A stretch of 5,200 bases of DNA from Lentzea sp. Its GTDB lineage: Bacteria; Actinomycetota; Actinomycetes; Mycobacteriales; Pseudonocardiaceae. The position numbers were made by a program, and so were the translations under genes. The notes beneath the pieces are model-generated. The model made no database searches. It had not been told where the DNA came from and worked only from the letters and a program-made list of their open reading frames with translations. Of this stretch, positions 1 through 5,200 are shown piece after piece (within the stretch, counting starts at the first letter, position 1; every line of letters starts with the position of its first letter). The stretch is taken from assembly GCA_030146905.1 (NCBI GenBank), contig JASLAV010000211.1:1-5200 (forward strand). The letters are read 5' to 3'.

Positions 1-702
1 GGCGGCCCTGACCCGCTCCGCCCGCATGGCGGTGACGGCGGGCAGGTCCAGCGGCGCGAGCTTCGTGCCCGTGGCCCACTCGATCAGCATGTCCGCGAGC
101 TGCGGGTTGCGCGGCAGCACCGGGCCGTGCAGGTAGGTGCAGACGATCCGGCCCTGCACGGCGCCCTCGACGCTGCCGTCGTTGCCGGTGCCGACCTTGA
201 CGTGCGCGAGCGGCCGGGCGGCCGGGCCCAGCACAGTGCGGCCCTGGTGGTTCTCGAACCCGGAGAGGACGCCGGAGAACAGGCCGTCCGCCGGCTCCGC
301 CAGCACCTCGCCGATCGCACGGCTGCCGCCCGCGTGCGAGGTCGAGTCGATCAGGCCCATGCCGGGGTGGGTCACGTTGTCGGCACGGGTGAAGCTCTCG
401 CCGAAGATCTGGATGCCGGCGCAGACGCCCAGCACCACGGCGTTCTTCGTGACGGCGCGCTGCAGGCCGGGGTGCTCCCGCAGGTGCTTCACCGCCAGCG
501 TCTGCGCGGTGTCCTCGCCGCCGCCGACGACGTAGATGTCGCACGAGTCGGGCACCGGCTGGCCGTAGTTGATCGGCACGATCTCGGCCTTGATCCCGCG
601 CCACGCCATGCGCTTCTCGAGCACCACGGCGTTGCCGAAGTCGCCGTACGTGCCGAGGAGATCCGGCAGCACGAGCGCGATCTGGACAGTCGACTCACTC
701 AT
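1..702 (-). CDS. gatD: Lipid II isoglutaminyl synthase, glutaminase subunit GatD (C-terminus cut by window edge)
   Basis: This is a class I glutamine amidotransferase (CobB/CobQ-like fold) that releases ammonia from glutamine. It passes the ammonia to MurT, which amidates the D-glutamate of lipid II in the cytoplasm. In the 234 codons visible, the nucleophile is Cys94 in the elbow motif GVCAGIQ and the catalytic His is His192 in TYLHGP. Arg128 sits at the position of the glutamine-binding Arg of Staphylococcus aureus GatD, whose catalytic residues are C94 and H189, so numbering agrees closely. An N-terminal DLLGTYGDFGNA block and a GGGEDTAQ block are typical of the family. The ATG at 702 lies inside the end of murT (8-base overlap, ATGAGTGA), so translation is probably coupled; no strong Shine-Dalgarno is seen. 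Family members are about 240-250 residues, so only a few C-terminal codons are missing. The function is confident by family. Confidence 0.95.
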   Translation of the reverse strand, partial: MSESTVQIALVLPDLLGTYGDFGNAVVLEKRMAWRGIKAEIVPINYGQPVPDSCDIYVVGGGEDTAQTLAVKHLREHPGLQRAVTKNAVVLGVCAGIQIFGESFTRADNVTHPGMGLIDSTSHAGGSRAIGEVLAEPADGLFSGVLSGFENHQGRTVLGPAARPLAHVKVGTGNDGSVEGAVQGRIVCTYLHGPVLPRNPQLADMLIEWATGTKLAPLDLPAVTAMRAERVRAA

Positions 703-1942
703 CAGCGGCAGCCCTGGCATTCAAGTCGCGGAACGCGGTGTAGTTGGCGATGACCTCGACCGCCCCCTGTGGCATCTGGTCGATGGCCTTCAACGGGTCC
801 TGCACGATCGTGTGCTGGACCTCGGCGTAGGTGAGGCGGACGGCGAGATCGGTCGCGCGCTCACCGGACGCGATGACCGTGCGGCCCTGCAGGCGCTCGA
901 AGGGGACGTCCCACAACCAGCTCAGGTCGCGGCCGTCGGCCTCGTTGGCGTTGATCACCAGGACGGCCGGGTGGTCGGCCTCCCTGACGACCGTGAGGGT
1001 CTCGCTCCAGCCGGCCGGGTTCTTGCTGAGCAACAGGCGCGCGCTGCGGCCGTTGCGCTGGATCGTGCGGTAGCGGCCGCTCACGTTGGAGACACCGCGC
1101 AGGCGGCGGACGGCCTCCTCGGTGGGCACCCCCATCGCGCTCGCGGCGGCGGACGCCATGACGGCGTTGGCCTGGTTGAACTTGCCGGGCAGCGTGAGGC
1201 GCAGCTCCACCTTCTGGTGCTCCGGCGTGATCATCGCCTCGTCGGCGGTGATCCAGCTCGGGTGCGGGCGCGAGAGGTCGCAGCCGGTGCAGTGCCAGTG
1301 CTCGCCCTGCCAGCGGATCGGGTTGCCGCAGCGGGGGCAGCTCGCCGAGTCGTGATGCCAGCCGGTGCCGGTGGCGACCCAGACGACCTTCGCCGCGTTC
1401 CAGGCCGCGCTCGTCACCATCACGTCGTCGCAGTTGGCGATGATCGTGCAGTCGCGCAGCAGCGAGATCGCGTCGCGCAGCGACCGCTCGATGGTGCGGA
1501 CCTCGCCGACCCGGTCGAGCTGGTCGCGCGACAGGTTCAGGATCACGGCCACCGCCGGGTTGCTGGCACCGGCGACGGCGGGGAAGTAGCCCTCGTCGCA
1601 CTCCAGCACCGCGTACGGCGCGTCCGGCTGCTTCGAGAGCGCCGTGACGTGGCCGTCCGGCATGTTGGCGCCGCTGTGGTTCGTGGCGACCTCGCCCAGC
1701 GCACCGACGGCCCTGGCGAGCATCATGGTGCTGGTGGTCTTGCCGTTGGTCCCCGTCACGACGGCGACCCTGCGGCCCTGGGTCAGACGGTTGAGCGCCT
1801 GCGGGTCGAGCTTCAGCGCCACCCGGCCGCCGATCATGCCGCCGGCGCCGAGACCCATCTTCTGGGACAGCGTGGAGCTCAGGTTGCCCAGCTTCACGGC
1901 GGCTGCGGTGCGCAGGGGGAGGCGGGCGGGGGAATCGTTCAC
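695..1942 (-). CDS. murT: Lipid II isoglutaminyl synthase, Mur-ligase-like subunit MurT
   Basis: MurT is the ATP-dependent partner of GatD. It activates the alpha-carboxylate of lipid II D-glutamate for amidation to D-isoglutamine, which permits transpeptide cross-linking. From the GTG at 1942 the protein is 415 residues. It shows a Mur-ligase P-loop GTNGKTT (64-70), the central ECDEG motif (114-118) and a four-Cys zinc ribbon (C202, C205, C218, C221), a MurT hallmark. The C-terminal MurT domain (DUF1727 type) contains DGRDLSWLWD (336-345). One Asp in this block is expected to complete the GatD catalytic triad, as known for staphylococcal and streptococcal MurT. The frame stays open up to a TTG at 2020, but the GTG is preferred: the length then matches family members of about 410-430, and a -10 element TAGCAT lies seven bases upstream. 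It overlaps gatD by 8 bases and follows the BldD-like regulator by 78 bases. Confidence 0.95.
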   Translation of the reverse strand: MNDSPARLPLRTAAAVKLGNLSSTLSQKMGLGAGGMIGGRVALKLDPQALNRLTQGRRVAVVTGTNGKTTSTMMLARAVGALGEVATNHSGANMPDGHVTALSKQPDAPYAVLECDEGYFPAVAGASNPAVAVILNLSRDQLDRVGEVRTIERSLRDAISLLRDCTIIANCDDVMVTSAAWNAAKVVWVATGTGWHHDSASCPRCGNPIRWQGEHWHCTGCDLSRPHPSWITADEAMITPEHQKVELRLTLPGKFNQANAVMASAAASAMGVPTEEAVRRLRGVSNVSGRYRTIQRNGRSARLLLSKNPAGWSETLTVVREADHPAVLVINANEADGRDLSWLWDVPFERLQGRTVIASGERATDLAVRLTYAEVQHTIVQDPLKAIDQMPQGAVEVIANYTAFRDLNARAAADE

Positions 1943-1949
1943 CCCGGCG

Positions 1950-1955
1950 ATGCTA
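1950..1955 (-). promoter_or_regulatory. Candidate -10 element for a leaderless murT mRNA
   Basis: Reading leftward, TAGCAT fits the actinobacterial TANNNT -10 consensus and is followed by seven bases and then the GTG start of murT. No convincing -35 is seen about 17 bases upstream, and there is no Shine-Dalgarno before the GTG. A transcript starting at or near the GTG would be leaderless, which is common in actinobacteria. Readthrough from the upstream regulator gene is an alternative. Confidence 0.4.
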
Positions 1956-2001
1956 CCGGCGTTGCCGTCCGCCCCTTTTCCGGCGGTGGTTGCGTTGGTG
2001 T

Positions 2002-2013
2002 GAACCGGGGTTC
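2002..2013. promoter_or_regulatory. GAAC-N4-GTTC palindrome, candidate LexA (SOS) box
   Basis: GAAC-CGGG-GTTC is a perfect inverted repeat in the 78-base gap between the regulator and murT. Its core matches the Gram-positive and actinobacterial LexA operator core GAAC-N4-GTTC. The flanks match only partly: on the minus strand CGAAC on the left agrees, but GTTCAC on the right does not match GTTCGA. It lies about 60-70 bases upstream of the proposed murT start, further than usual for a repressor that blocks a promoter directly. Confidence 0.3.
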
Positions 2014-2020
2014 GGTACAA

Positions 2021-2506
2021 CTAGCGACTCAGCGCGCGCAACGTGCGGATCAGCTCGGCGGTCGGCAGCTGGCAGAGCTGCGCCATGTTCTCCAGCGCCG
2101 GCAGGTCGAGGTGGATCTCCGACGAGGCACCCGGTGGGAGGACGTGCAGTCGTCCGGCCGCCCACCGCTTGAGCGGCAGCAGGCGCGGGTTGTCGGTGAT
2201 GGCGACCGCCGTGAGGCTCAGCGTCAGGTGCCCGGCGGGGGTGTCGCCGAAGAAGCGCTCGTGCACGCGGGCGAGGACCTCGTGCGCAGGGACGTCGAGC
2301 GCGTGGCAGATCTCCACCAGGCGCACGACGGAGCACTGGCGCGTGCCGAGCTCGTAGGTGGCCAGCGTCTGCAGCGAGATCTCGGTCTGCAGCCGCTTGT
2401 TGAGCTCCTTGCGAGTCCATCCGCGCTGCTTGCGAAGGCTGCGGATCTCATCACCGAGCACGCGCTGGTACGCCACCGTGTCGATTTGGCCTGTCGCGGA
2501 TTGCAC
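2021..2506 (-). CDS. BldD-like XRE-family transcriptional regulator lacking the c-di-GMP signature
   Basis: This 161-residue protein has an N-terminal XRE helix-turn-helix (about residues 16-78, with TYELGTR in the recognition region) and a C-terminal domain (about 93-157). Compared from memory with Streptomyces coelicolor BldD, a 62-residue DNA-binding stretch aligns without gaps (LG..IR.LR.Q.G, YE.G.R, RL.E, VP..E.L). The C-terminal domain also aligns without gaps. The BldD c-di-GMP ligands RGD (114-116) and RQDD (125-128) are replaced here by LPP (123-125) and DLPA (134-137), so c-di-GMP-driven dimerisation is unlikely. The GTG at 2506 is chosen because GGAGGG lies four bases upstream. A GTG at 2536 would add ten residues but has no ribosome binding site. 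Its targets are unknown; position suggests itself, murT-gatD or lcp. It is a BldD paralogue, not BldD itself. Confidence 0.87.
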   Translation of the reverse strand: MQSATGQIDTVAYQRVLGDEIRSLRKQRGWTRKELNKRLQTEISLQTLATYELGTRQCSVVRLVEICHALDVPAHEVLARVHERFFGDTPAGHLTLSLTAVAITDNPRLLPLKRWAAGRLHVLPPGASSEIHLDLPALENMAQLCQLPTAELIRTLRALSR

Positions 2507-2510
2507 TGGT

Positions 2511-2516
2511 CCCTCC
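2511..2516 (-). promoter_or_regulatory. Ribosome binding site of the BldD-like regulator
   Basis: GGAGGG on the minus strand lies four bases before the GTG at 2506. It is the only strong Shine-Dalgarno near the gene's possible starts, and it fixes the start in preference to the in-frame GTG at 2536. Confidence 0.75.
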
Positions 2517-2519
2517 ACC

Positions 2520-2538
2520 CCGTGAGCGGGTCTCACGG
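2520..2538. promoter_or_regulatory. Perfect 7-base inverted repeat, candidate autoregulatory operator or 5' UTR hairpin
   Basis: CCGTGAG-N5-CTCACGG is a perfect inverted repeat with 7-base arms and a 5-base centre. It ends three bases upstream of the ribosome binding site of the BldD-like gene. As DNA it could be an operator for a dimeric XRE regulator, most simply the gene's own product. As RNA it would form a short GC-rich hairpin close to the ribosome binding site. No T-tract follows it, so it is not a typical terminator for the upstream lcp gene. Confidence 0.45.
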
Positions 2539-2621
2539 TGATGGAAGGCGCTAGAGCTTCGTCGCTTACGCAACTTGTCGGGAGAATCCCCCGAACGGGC
2601 TACAACTCTCTACTCTGGGTA

Positions 2622-4463
2622 TCAGTTCACGCAGCGCACGCCGTCCGCGGTGATGGGTTTGGGTGCGTTCGGGTCTGCCGGTGGCTGCTGCCGCGCACCG
2701 TCCAAGTTGAGCAGCGGGGAGCCGGCGAAGCCCTGCGCGCCGGGGCCCGAGTAGTCCGAGCCGAGGAAGACGCGGGCCGTGCCCGCCGGGATGTCCACGT
2801 CCTCCTCGACCGGCATGCCGCCGAGGACGTTCTGGACGGCGTCGGCGCCCGCCTCGCCGCCCTTGCCGTAGCGGACGACCGACTTCGTCATGGACTCCGC
2901 GTTGCCCGTCTGGCCGGACTTGAAGCCCTTCGCGACGAGCGCCTGCAGCACCTGGTTCGCGAGGCCGCGGACACCCGAGGCGTTGCGGACGTCGACGGTC
3001 ACCGTGGAGTTGTCGAACTTCGGGTCCGGCGCGGTGGAGGACGCGGGCGCCTTGCCGAGGTTCTTCACGAACCTGCGCACCTCGGCCTCGTCGACCTCGA
3101 CCGCGGAGCCGTCCTCCCTGGTCTGGAGGTCGGGGTTGCCCGTCGGGATCGTCTGGAACGTCATGTTGCCGCCCGACATGTCCTTCATCTGCAGGGCGAA
3201 CTTGGTGATGTCCCAGCCGTCGTCGAGCACGATCGCGCCGCTGACGGCCTTGATCATGTCGTTGCGCTTGGTGCTGTCGGTGAGCACGCCCGCCGACAGC
3301 ATCTTCTTGGCGAGGCCCGCCATGAAGACCTGCTGGCGCACGACGCGGTCGAGGTCGCCCATGGGCAGGCCGTGGCGCTGCCGGACGAACGCCAGCGCGT
3401 TCTTGCCCTCGATGGTCTGCGGGCCCGCCTTGAAGTTCGCGCCGGAGAGGCTGTCGCGGACGGCGGCGTTGAGGCACACGTCGATGCCGCCGATGGCCTT
3501 GGTGATGTCGTAGAAGCCGACGAGGTTGACCTCGGCGTAGTGGTCGATCTTGGTGCCGGTGAGGTCCTGGACGGTCTCGATCAGGTTGTTCGCGCCGGCC
3601 TTGCGGGACTCCATCTCGACCTCGGGACCGCTCTTGCCGCTGCCCTTCAGCTTCTCGGCCGTCTGGTTCTTGGCGTAGCCGTAGGCAGAGTTGATCTTGT
3701 GCTTGCCGAAGCCGCCCGCGATCTTCACGTAGGAGTCGCGCGGGAACGACACGGCGTAGGCCTTGCCGCTGTCGTTCGGGATGTGCAGCAGGATCAGCGT
3801 GTCGGTGTTGAAGCCGCCGTCGTCGCTGCCGCCCGCCTGCAGCTCGTTGAGGATGTGCTGCGGCAGCGGGTTGCCCTTGGAGTCGGTGCGGCTGTCCATG
3901 CCGACCAGCATGATGTCGATCGCGCCGTCGGCGGGGCGCTCGCCCGCGTCCGCGAGGTTCAGGTCCTGTTTGGTCAGACCGTCGGTCAGCGAGGCGAGGT
4001 TCTGCCACGCGACACCGGTGACCACGAGGACCGCCGCGGACAGCATGCTCACGAAGACCTTGGCGCCGGTGGACGCGCCGCGCTGGGCGGCGCTCTGGCG
4101 GCGGGCGGGGGCCGGCTTGGGTCGCGGCCGGGGCGCGGGTGTCTTCGCCGCGGTCCTCACCGGACTCTTCGCAGGGGTCTTCGCCTCGGCCGGTGTGGTG
4201 CGGACCGTGGGGCGGTCGGCCACCGGGCTCCTGCGGGCCGCGGGCGGTTCGATCCGGCGCGGCGGTTCGCGGCGTGGCGGCTCCACCCGCTTCGGGGGCT
4301 CCCGCCTCAGCGGATCGGCCTTGCCGGGCTGCTTGCGCGGGGCCTCAGACCCGCGCGGGGGCACCGGCGGGCGGCGGGCCTGCCCCGCCTGGGGACGAGG
4401 GGTGGCGGAGGGTCGCCTGGGAGTTCCGTTGGGTTCTCCTGGCCTCGGCGGCCGGTTGTCCAC
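2622..4463 (-). CDS. LytR-CpsA-Psr (LCP) family cell-wall glycopolymer transferase with LytR_C domain
   Basis: LCP proteins transfer undecaprenyl-phosphate-linked glycopolymers onto peptidoglycan outside the membrane; in mycobacteria and corynebacteria the main product is the arabinogalactan-peptidoglycan linkage. The 613-residue protein has a Pro/Arg/Lys-rich cytoplasmic N-terminus (1-134), one membrane segment (about 136-156), an LCP catalytic domain (about 182-390) and a LytR_C domain (about 486-570). Visible LCP motifs are LVGMDSR (186-192), [10 protein letters not shown] (219-228), SFPRDSYV (239-246) and [13 protein letters not shown] (361-373), which supply the Arg/Asp residues for the pyrophosphate and Mg2+ site. 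The GTG at 4463 is chosen because AGAGGAG lies five bases upstream; an upstream GTG at 4529 is open but has no such site. Only two Cys are present, C330 and C611. It is transcribed away from glyQ. The exact polymer is inferred from the family only. Confidence 0.94.
   Translation of the reverse strand: MDNRPPRPGEPNGTPRRPSATPRPQAGQARRPPVPPRGSEAPRKQPGKADPLRREPPKRVEPPRREPPRRIEPPAARRSPVADRPTVRTTPAEAKTPAKSPVRTAAKTPAPRPRPKPAPARRQSAAQRGASTGAKVFVSMLSAAVLVVTGVAWQNLASLTDGLTKQDLNLADAGERPADGAIDIMLVGMDSRTDSKGNPLPQHILNELQAGGSDDGGFNTDTLILLHIPNDSGKAYAVSFPRDSYVKIAGGFGKHKINSAYGYAKNQTAEKLKGSGKSGPEVEMESRKAGANNLIETVQDLTGTKIDHYAEVNLVGFYDITKAIGGIDVCLNAAVRDSLSGANFKAGPQTIEGKNALAFVRQRHGLPMGDLDRVVRQQVFMAGLAKKMLSAGVLTDSTKRNDMIKAVSGAIVLDDGWDITKFALQMKDMSGGNMTFQTIPTGNPDLQTREDGSAVEVDEAEVRRFVKNLGKAPASSTAPDPKFDNSTVTVDVRNASGVRGLANQVLQALVAKGFKSGQTGNAESMTKSVVRYGKGGEAGADAVQNVLGGMPVEEDVDIPAGTARVFLGSDYSGPGAQGFAGSPLLNLDGARQQPPADPNAPKPITADGVRCVN
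4242..4307 (-). repeat. 33-base imperfect tandem duplication coding an 11-residue repeat in LCP
   Basis: Residues 53-63 ([11 protein letters not shown]) and 64-74 ([11 protein letters not shown]) of the LCP protein are an 11-residue tandem duplication with two conservative changes. The two DNA copies (4275-4307 and 4242-4274) differ at many third positions, so the duplication is not recent or has been kept at the protein level. It lies in the disordered cytoplasmic N-terminus. Confidence 0.75.
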
Positions 4464-4464
4464 A
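4456..4464 (+). promoter_or_regulatory. Perfect actinobacterial DnaA-box sequence over the lcp start codon
   Basis: TTGTCCACA equals the DnaA-box consensus used by Streptomyces and mycobacteria. It is also the complement of the lcp start codons GTG GAC AAC, so it may be only coding sequence. A second near-match, TTGTGCACA (one mismatch), lies 66 bases away at 4522-4530 in the same orientation, between lcp and glyQ. Confidence 0.25.
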
Positions 4465-4468
4465 CCCA

Positions 4469-4475
4469 CTCCTCT
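4469..4475 (-). promoter_or_regulatory. Ribosome binding site of lcp
   Basis: AGAGGAG on the minus strand sits five bases before the GTG at 4463. This decides the lcp start in favour of that GTG over the open GTG at 4529, which would add 22 residues without a ribosome binding site. Confidence 0.75.
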
Positions 4476-4568
4476 CGCTACTTCCCGGTACACCAAGTAG
4501 ACGTACGGGGACGCCACCCGGTTGTGCACAGCGTGACACAGTGCGCGAAGTCACCAGATCCAGGCCCC

Positions 4569-4606
4569 GTGACCAGGGGTTTTGTCTGTTTCGTAGACTC
4601 GTCGCC
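4569..4606 (+). promoter_or_regulatory. Candidate glyQ promoter giving a leaderless mRNA
   Basis: The -10 element TAGACT (4594-4599) lies seven bases before the GTG at 4607. A -35-like GTGACC (4569-4574) shares TGAC with the consensus TTGACA, although the 19-base spacer is long. The predicted start point falls on or next to the GTG. No Shine-Dalgarno is visible before either the GTG or the ATG at 4616, which agrees with leaderless translation. Confidence 0.5.
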
Positions 4607-5200
4607 GTGTTGACGATGCAGGACGCGCTGCTCGCGCTGACCAAGTACTGGACCGACCGAGGTTGCATCGTGGTGCAGCCGTTCAACACCGAGGTCGGGG
4701 CGGGAACGCTGAACCCGGCCACCGTCCTGCGGGTGCTGGGTCCCGAGCCGTGGCGCGTCGCCTACGTCGAGCCGTCCGTTCGACCCGACGACGCCCGCTA
4801 CGGCGAGAACCCGAACCGGCTGCAGACCCACACGCAGTTCCAGGTGATCCTCAAGCCCGACCCGGGCGACCCGCAGGAGCTCTACCTCGGCTCGCTGGAG
4901 GCGCTGGGCATCGACGTCCGCGCGCACGACGTCCGCTTCGTCGAGGACAACTGGGCCTCGCCCGCGCTGGGCGCGTGGGGCCTGGGCTGGGAGGTCTGGC
5001 TCGACGGCCTGGAGATCACCCAGTTCACGTACTTCCAGCAGGCCGGCGGCATGACGCTCGACCCGGTGTCGGTGGAGATCACCTACGGCATCGAGCGGAT
5101 CATGATGGCGCTGCAGGGCGTCGACCACTTCAAGAAGATCGCCTACGCGCCCGGCATCTCCTACGGCGAGGCGTTCGGCCAGGCCGAGTACGAGATGTCG
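4607..5200 (+). CDS. glyQ: Glycyl-tRNA synthetase, bacterial-type alpha subunit (GlyQ or N-terminus of a GlyQS fusion; cut by window edge)
   Basis: This class II aminoacyl-tRNA synthetase subunit makes glycyl-adenylate and charges tRNA-Gly in the cytoplasm together with a beta subunit. The visible 198 codons follow the conserved GlyQ sequence closely: [14 protein letters not shown] (24-37), LGPEPW (44-49), [10 protein letters not shown] (64-73), FVEDNW (111-116), [11 protein letters not shown] (121-131), ITQFTYFQQ (137-145) and EITYGIER (157-164). The last is the class II motif 3 with its ATP-binding Arg. Escherichia coli GlyQ has about 303 residues, so about two thirds is present. The start is either the GTG at 4607, favoured by the -10 spacing, or the ATG at 4616. 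Whether a separate or fused beta part (GlyS) follows cannot be seen. Actinobacteria usually carry the unrelated-architecture alpha2 GlyRS, so this enzyme is either an additional copy or a lineage-specific replacement. Confidence 0.93.
   Translation, partial: MLTMQDALLALTKYWTDRGCIVVQPFNTEVGAGTLNPATVLRVLGPEPWRVAYVEPSVRPDDARYGENPNRLQTHTQFQVILKPDPGDPQELYLGSLEALGIDVRAHDVRFVEDNWASPALGAWGLGWEVWLDGLEITQFTYFQQAGGMTLDPVSVEITYGIERIMMALQGVDHFKKIAYAPGISYGEAFGQAEYEMS

Larger units (their letters stand above)
2507..2621 (-). other. Intergenic region between lcp and the BldD-like gene
   Basis: This 115-base gap holds the ribosome binding site and the 7-base inverted repeat described separately. It also has a small CCCG-AA-CGGG repeat at 2590-2599. 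I find no clear -35/-10 pair on the minus strand and no intrinsic terminator with a T-run after lcp. The regulator may be co-transcribed with lcp or use a promoter without consensus features. Confidence 0.5.
4464..4606. other. Divergent promoter region between lcp and glyQ
   Basis: This 143-base gap must carry the promoters for lcp (leftward) and glyQ (rightward). A glyQ promoter can be proposed, but no clear consensus -10 is found for lcp. It also holds the palindrome TGTGCACA (4523-4530) and three GTGAC/GTCAC pentamers at 4533-4537, 4550-4554 and 4569-4573. The first two form an inverted repeat with a 12-base spacer. A CCCC-N7-GGGG-TTTT stretch (4565-4583) looks terminator-like, but no rightward gene lies upstream of it in the window. 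Confidence 0.6.

Noticed and set aside
1943..2020. N-terminal extension of MurT to the TTG at 2020
   Set aside because: It adds 26 residues without similarity to MurT, has no ribosome binding site and starts directly after the regulator's stop codon; the GTG at 1942 fits family length better.
569..2554. A 661-codon open frame on the plus strand opposite gatD, murT and the regulator
   Set aside because: Its product is a low-complexity His/Arg/Val/Ala/Gly/Asp mix with no recognisable domain, and it lies antisense to genes with strong family motifs. Such open antisense frames are expected in high-GC DNA.
2581..2600. Possible lcp terminator made of CCCG-AA-CGGG and adjacent G-rich sequence
   Set aside because: The stem and loop are too short, alternative pairings compete and there is no T-run on the minus strand.
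4464..4529. N-terminal extension of LCP to the GTG at 4529
   Set aside because: It has no ribosome binding site, while the GTG at 4463 has AGAGGAG at ideal spacing.
4565..4583. CCCC-N7-GGGG followed by TTTT, resembling a small rho-independent terminator
   Set aside because: The stem is only four pairs and no rightward gene upstream would need it; it overlaps the glyQ promoter.
2538..4613. A 691-codon open frame on the plus strand opposite lcp
   Set aside because: Same composition artefact; the minus strand carries a complete LCP protein with all domain motifs and a good ribosome binding site.

Overview
The window looks like chromosomal DNA from a high-GC actinomycete, most likely Pseudonocardiales (Amycolatopsis, Saccharothrix or Lentzea type). 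The support is strong GC bias at third codon positions, frequent GTG starts, an actinobacterial-style MurT/GatD pair, a BldD-family regulator and a long LytR-CpsA-Psr protein with a LytR_C tail. The genus is inferred, not read directly. I see no mobile element, CRISPR array, tRNA or rRNA.

Layout, left to right. Positions 1-702 (minus) hold gatD, the glutaminase subunit of lipid II isoglutaminyl synthase, cut at its C-terminus by the window edge. Positions 695-1942 (minus) hold murT, the Mur-ligase-like partner subunit, overlapping gatD by 8 bases. Positions 2021-2506 (minus) hold a small XRE-family regulator that aligns without gaps to BldD in both the DNA-binding and C-terminal domains, but lacks the c-di-GMP-binding residues. 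Positions 2622-4463 (minus) hold a membrane-anchored LCP-family phosphotransferase with a very basic Pro/Arg-rich cytoplasmic N-terminus. A 143-base divergent promoter region follows (4464-4606). Positions 4607-5200 (plus) hold the first two thirds of a bacterial-type glycyl-tRNA synthetase alpha subunit (glyQ or a glyQS fusion), cut by the right edge.

How they fit together: MurT and GatD amidate the D-glutamate of lipid II. LCP proteins attach glycopolymers such as arabinogalactan to peptidoglycan. The four leftward genes therefore form a cell-envelope group with a regulator in the middle. Short gaps (115 and 78 bases) between them carry a perfect inverted repeat just upstream of the regulator's ribosome binding site, and a GAAC-N4-GTTC element upstream of murT. 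The glyQ and murT starts share the same arrangement: a TANNNT -10 element, seven bases, then GTG with no Shine-Dalgarno, which suggests leaderless mRNAs.

The best leads are the BldD paralogue without its c-di-GMP signature next to cell-wall genes, and a GlyQ-type synthetase in a phylum that mostly uses the single-chain alpha2 enzyme. Neither amounts to a clearly new system; the rest is ordinary actinobacterial housekeeping DNA.
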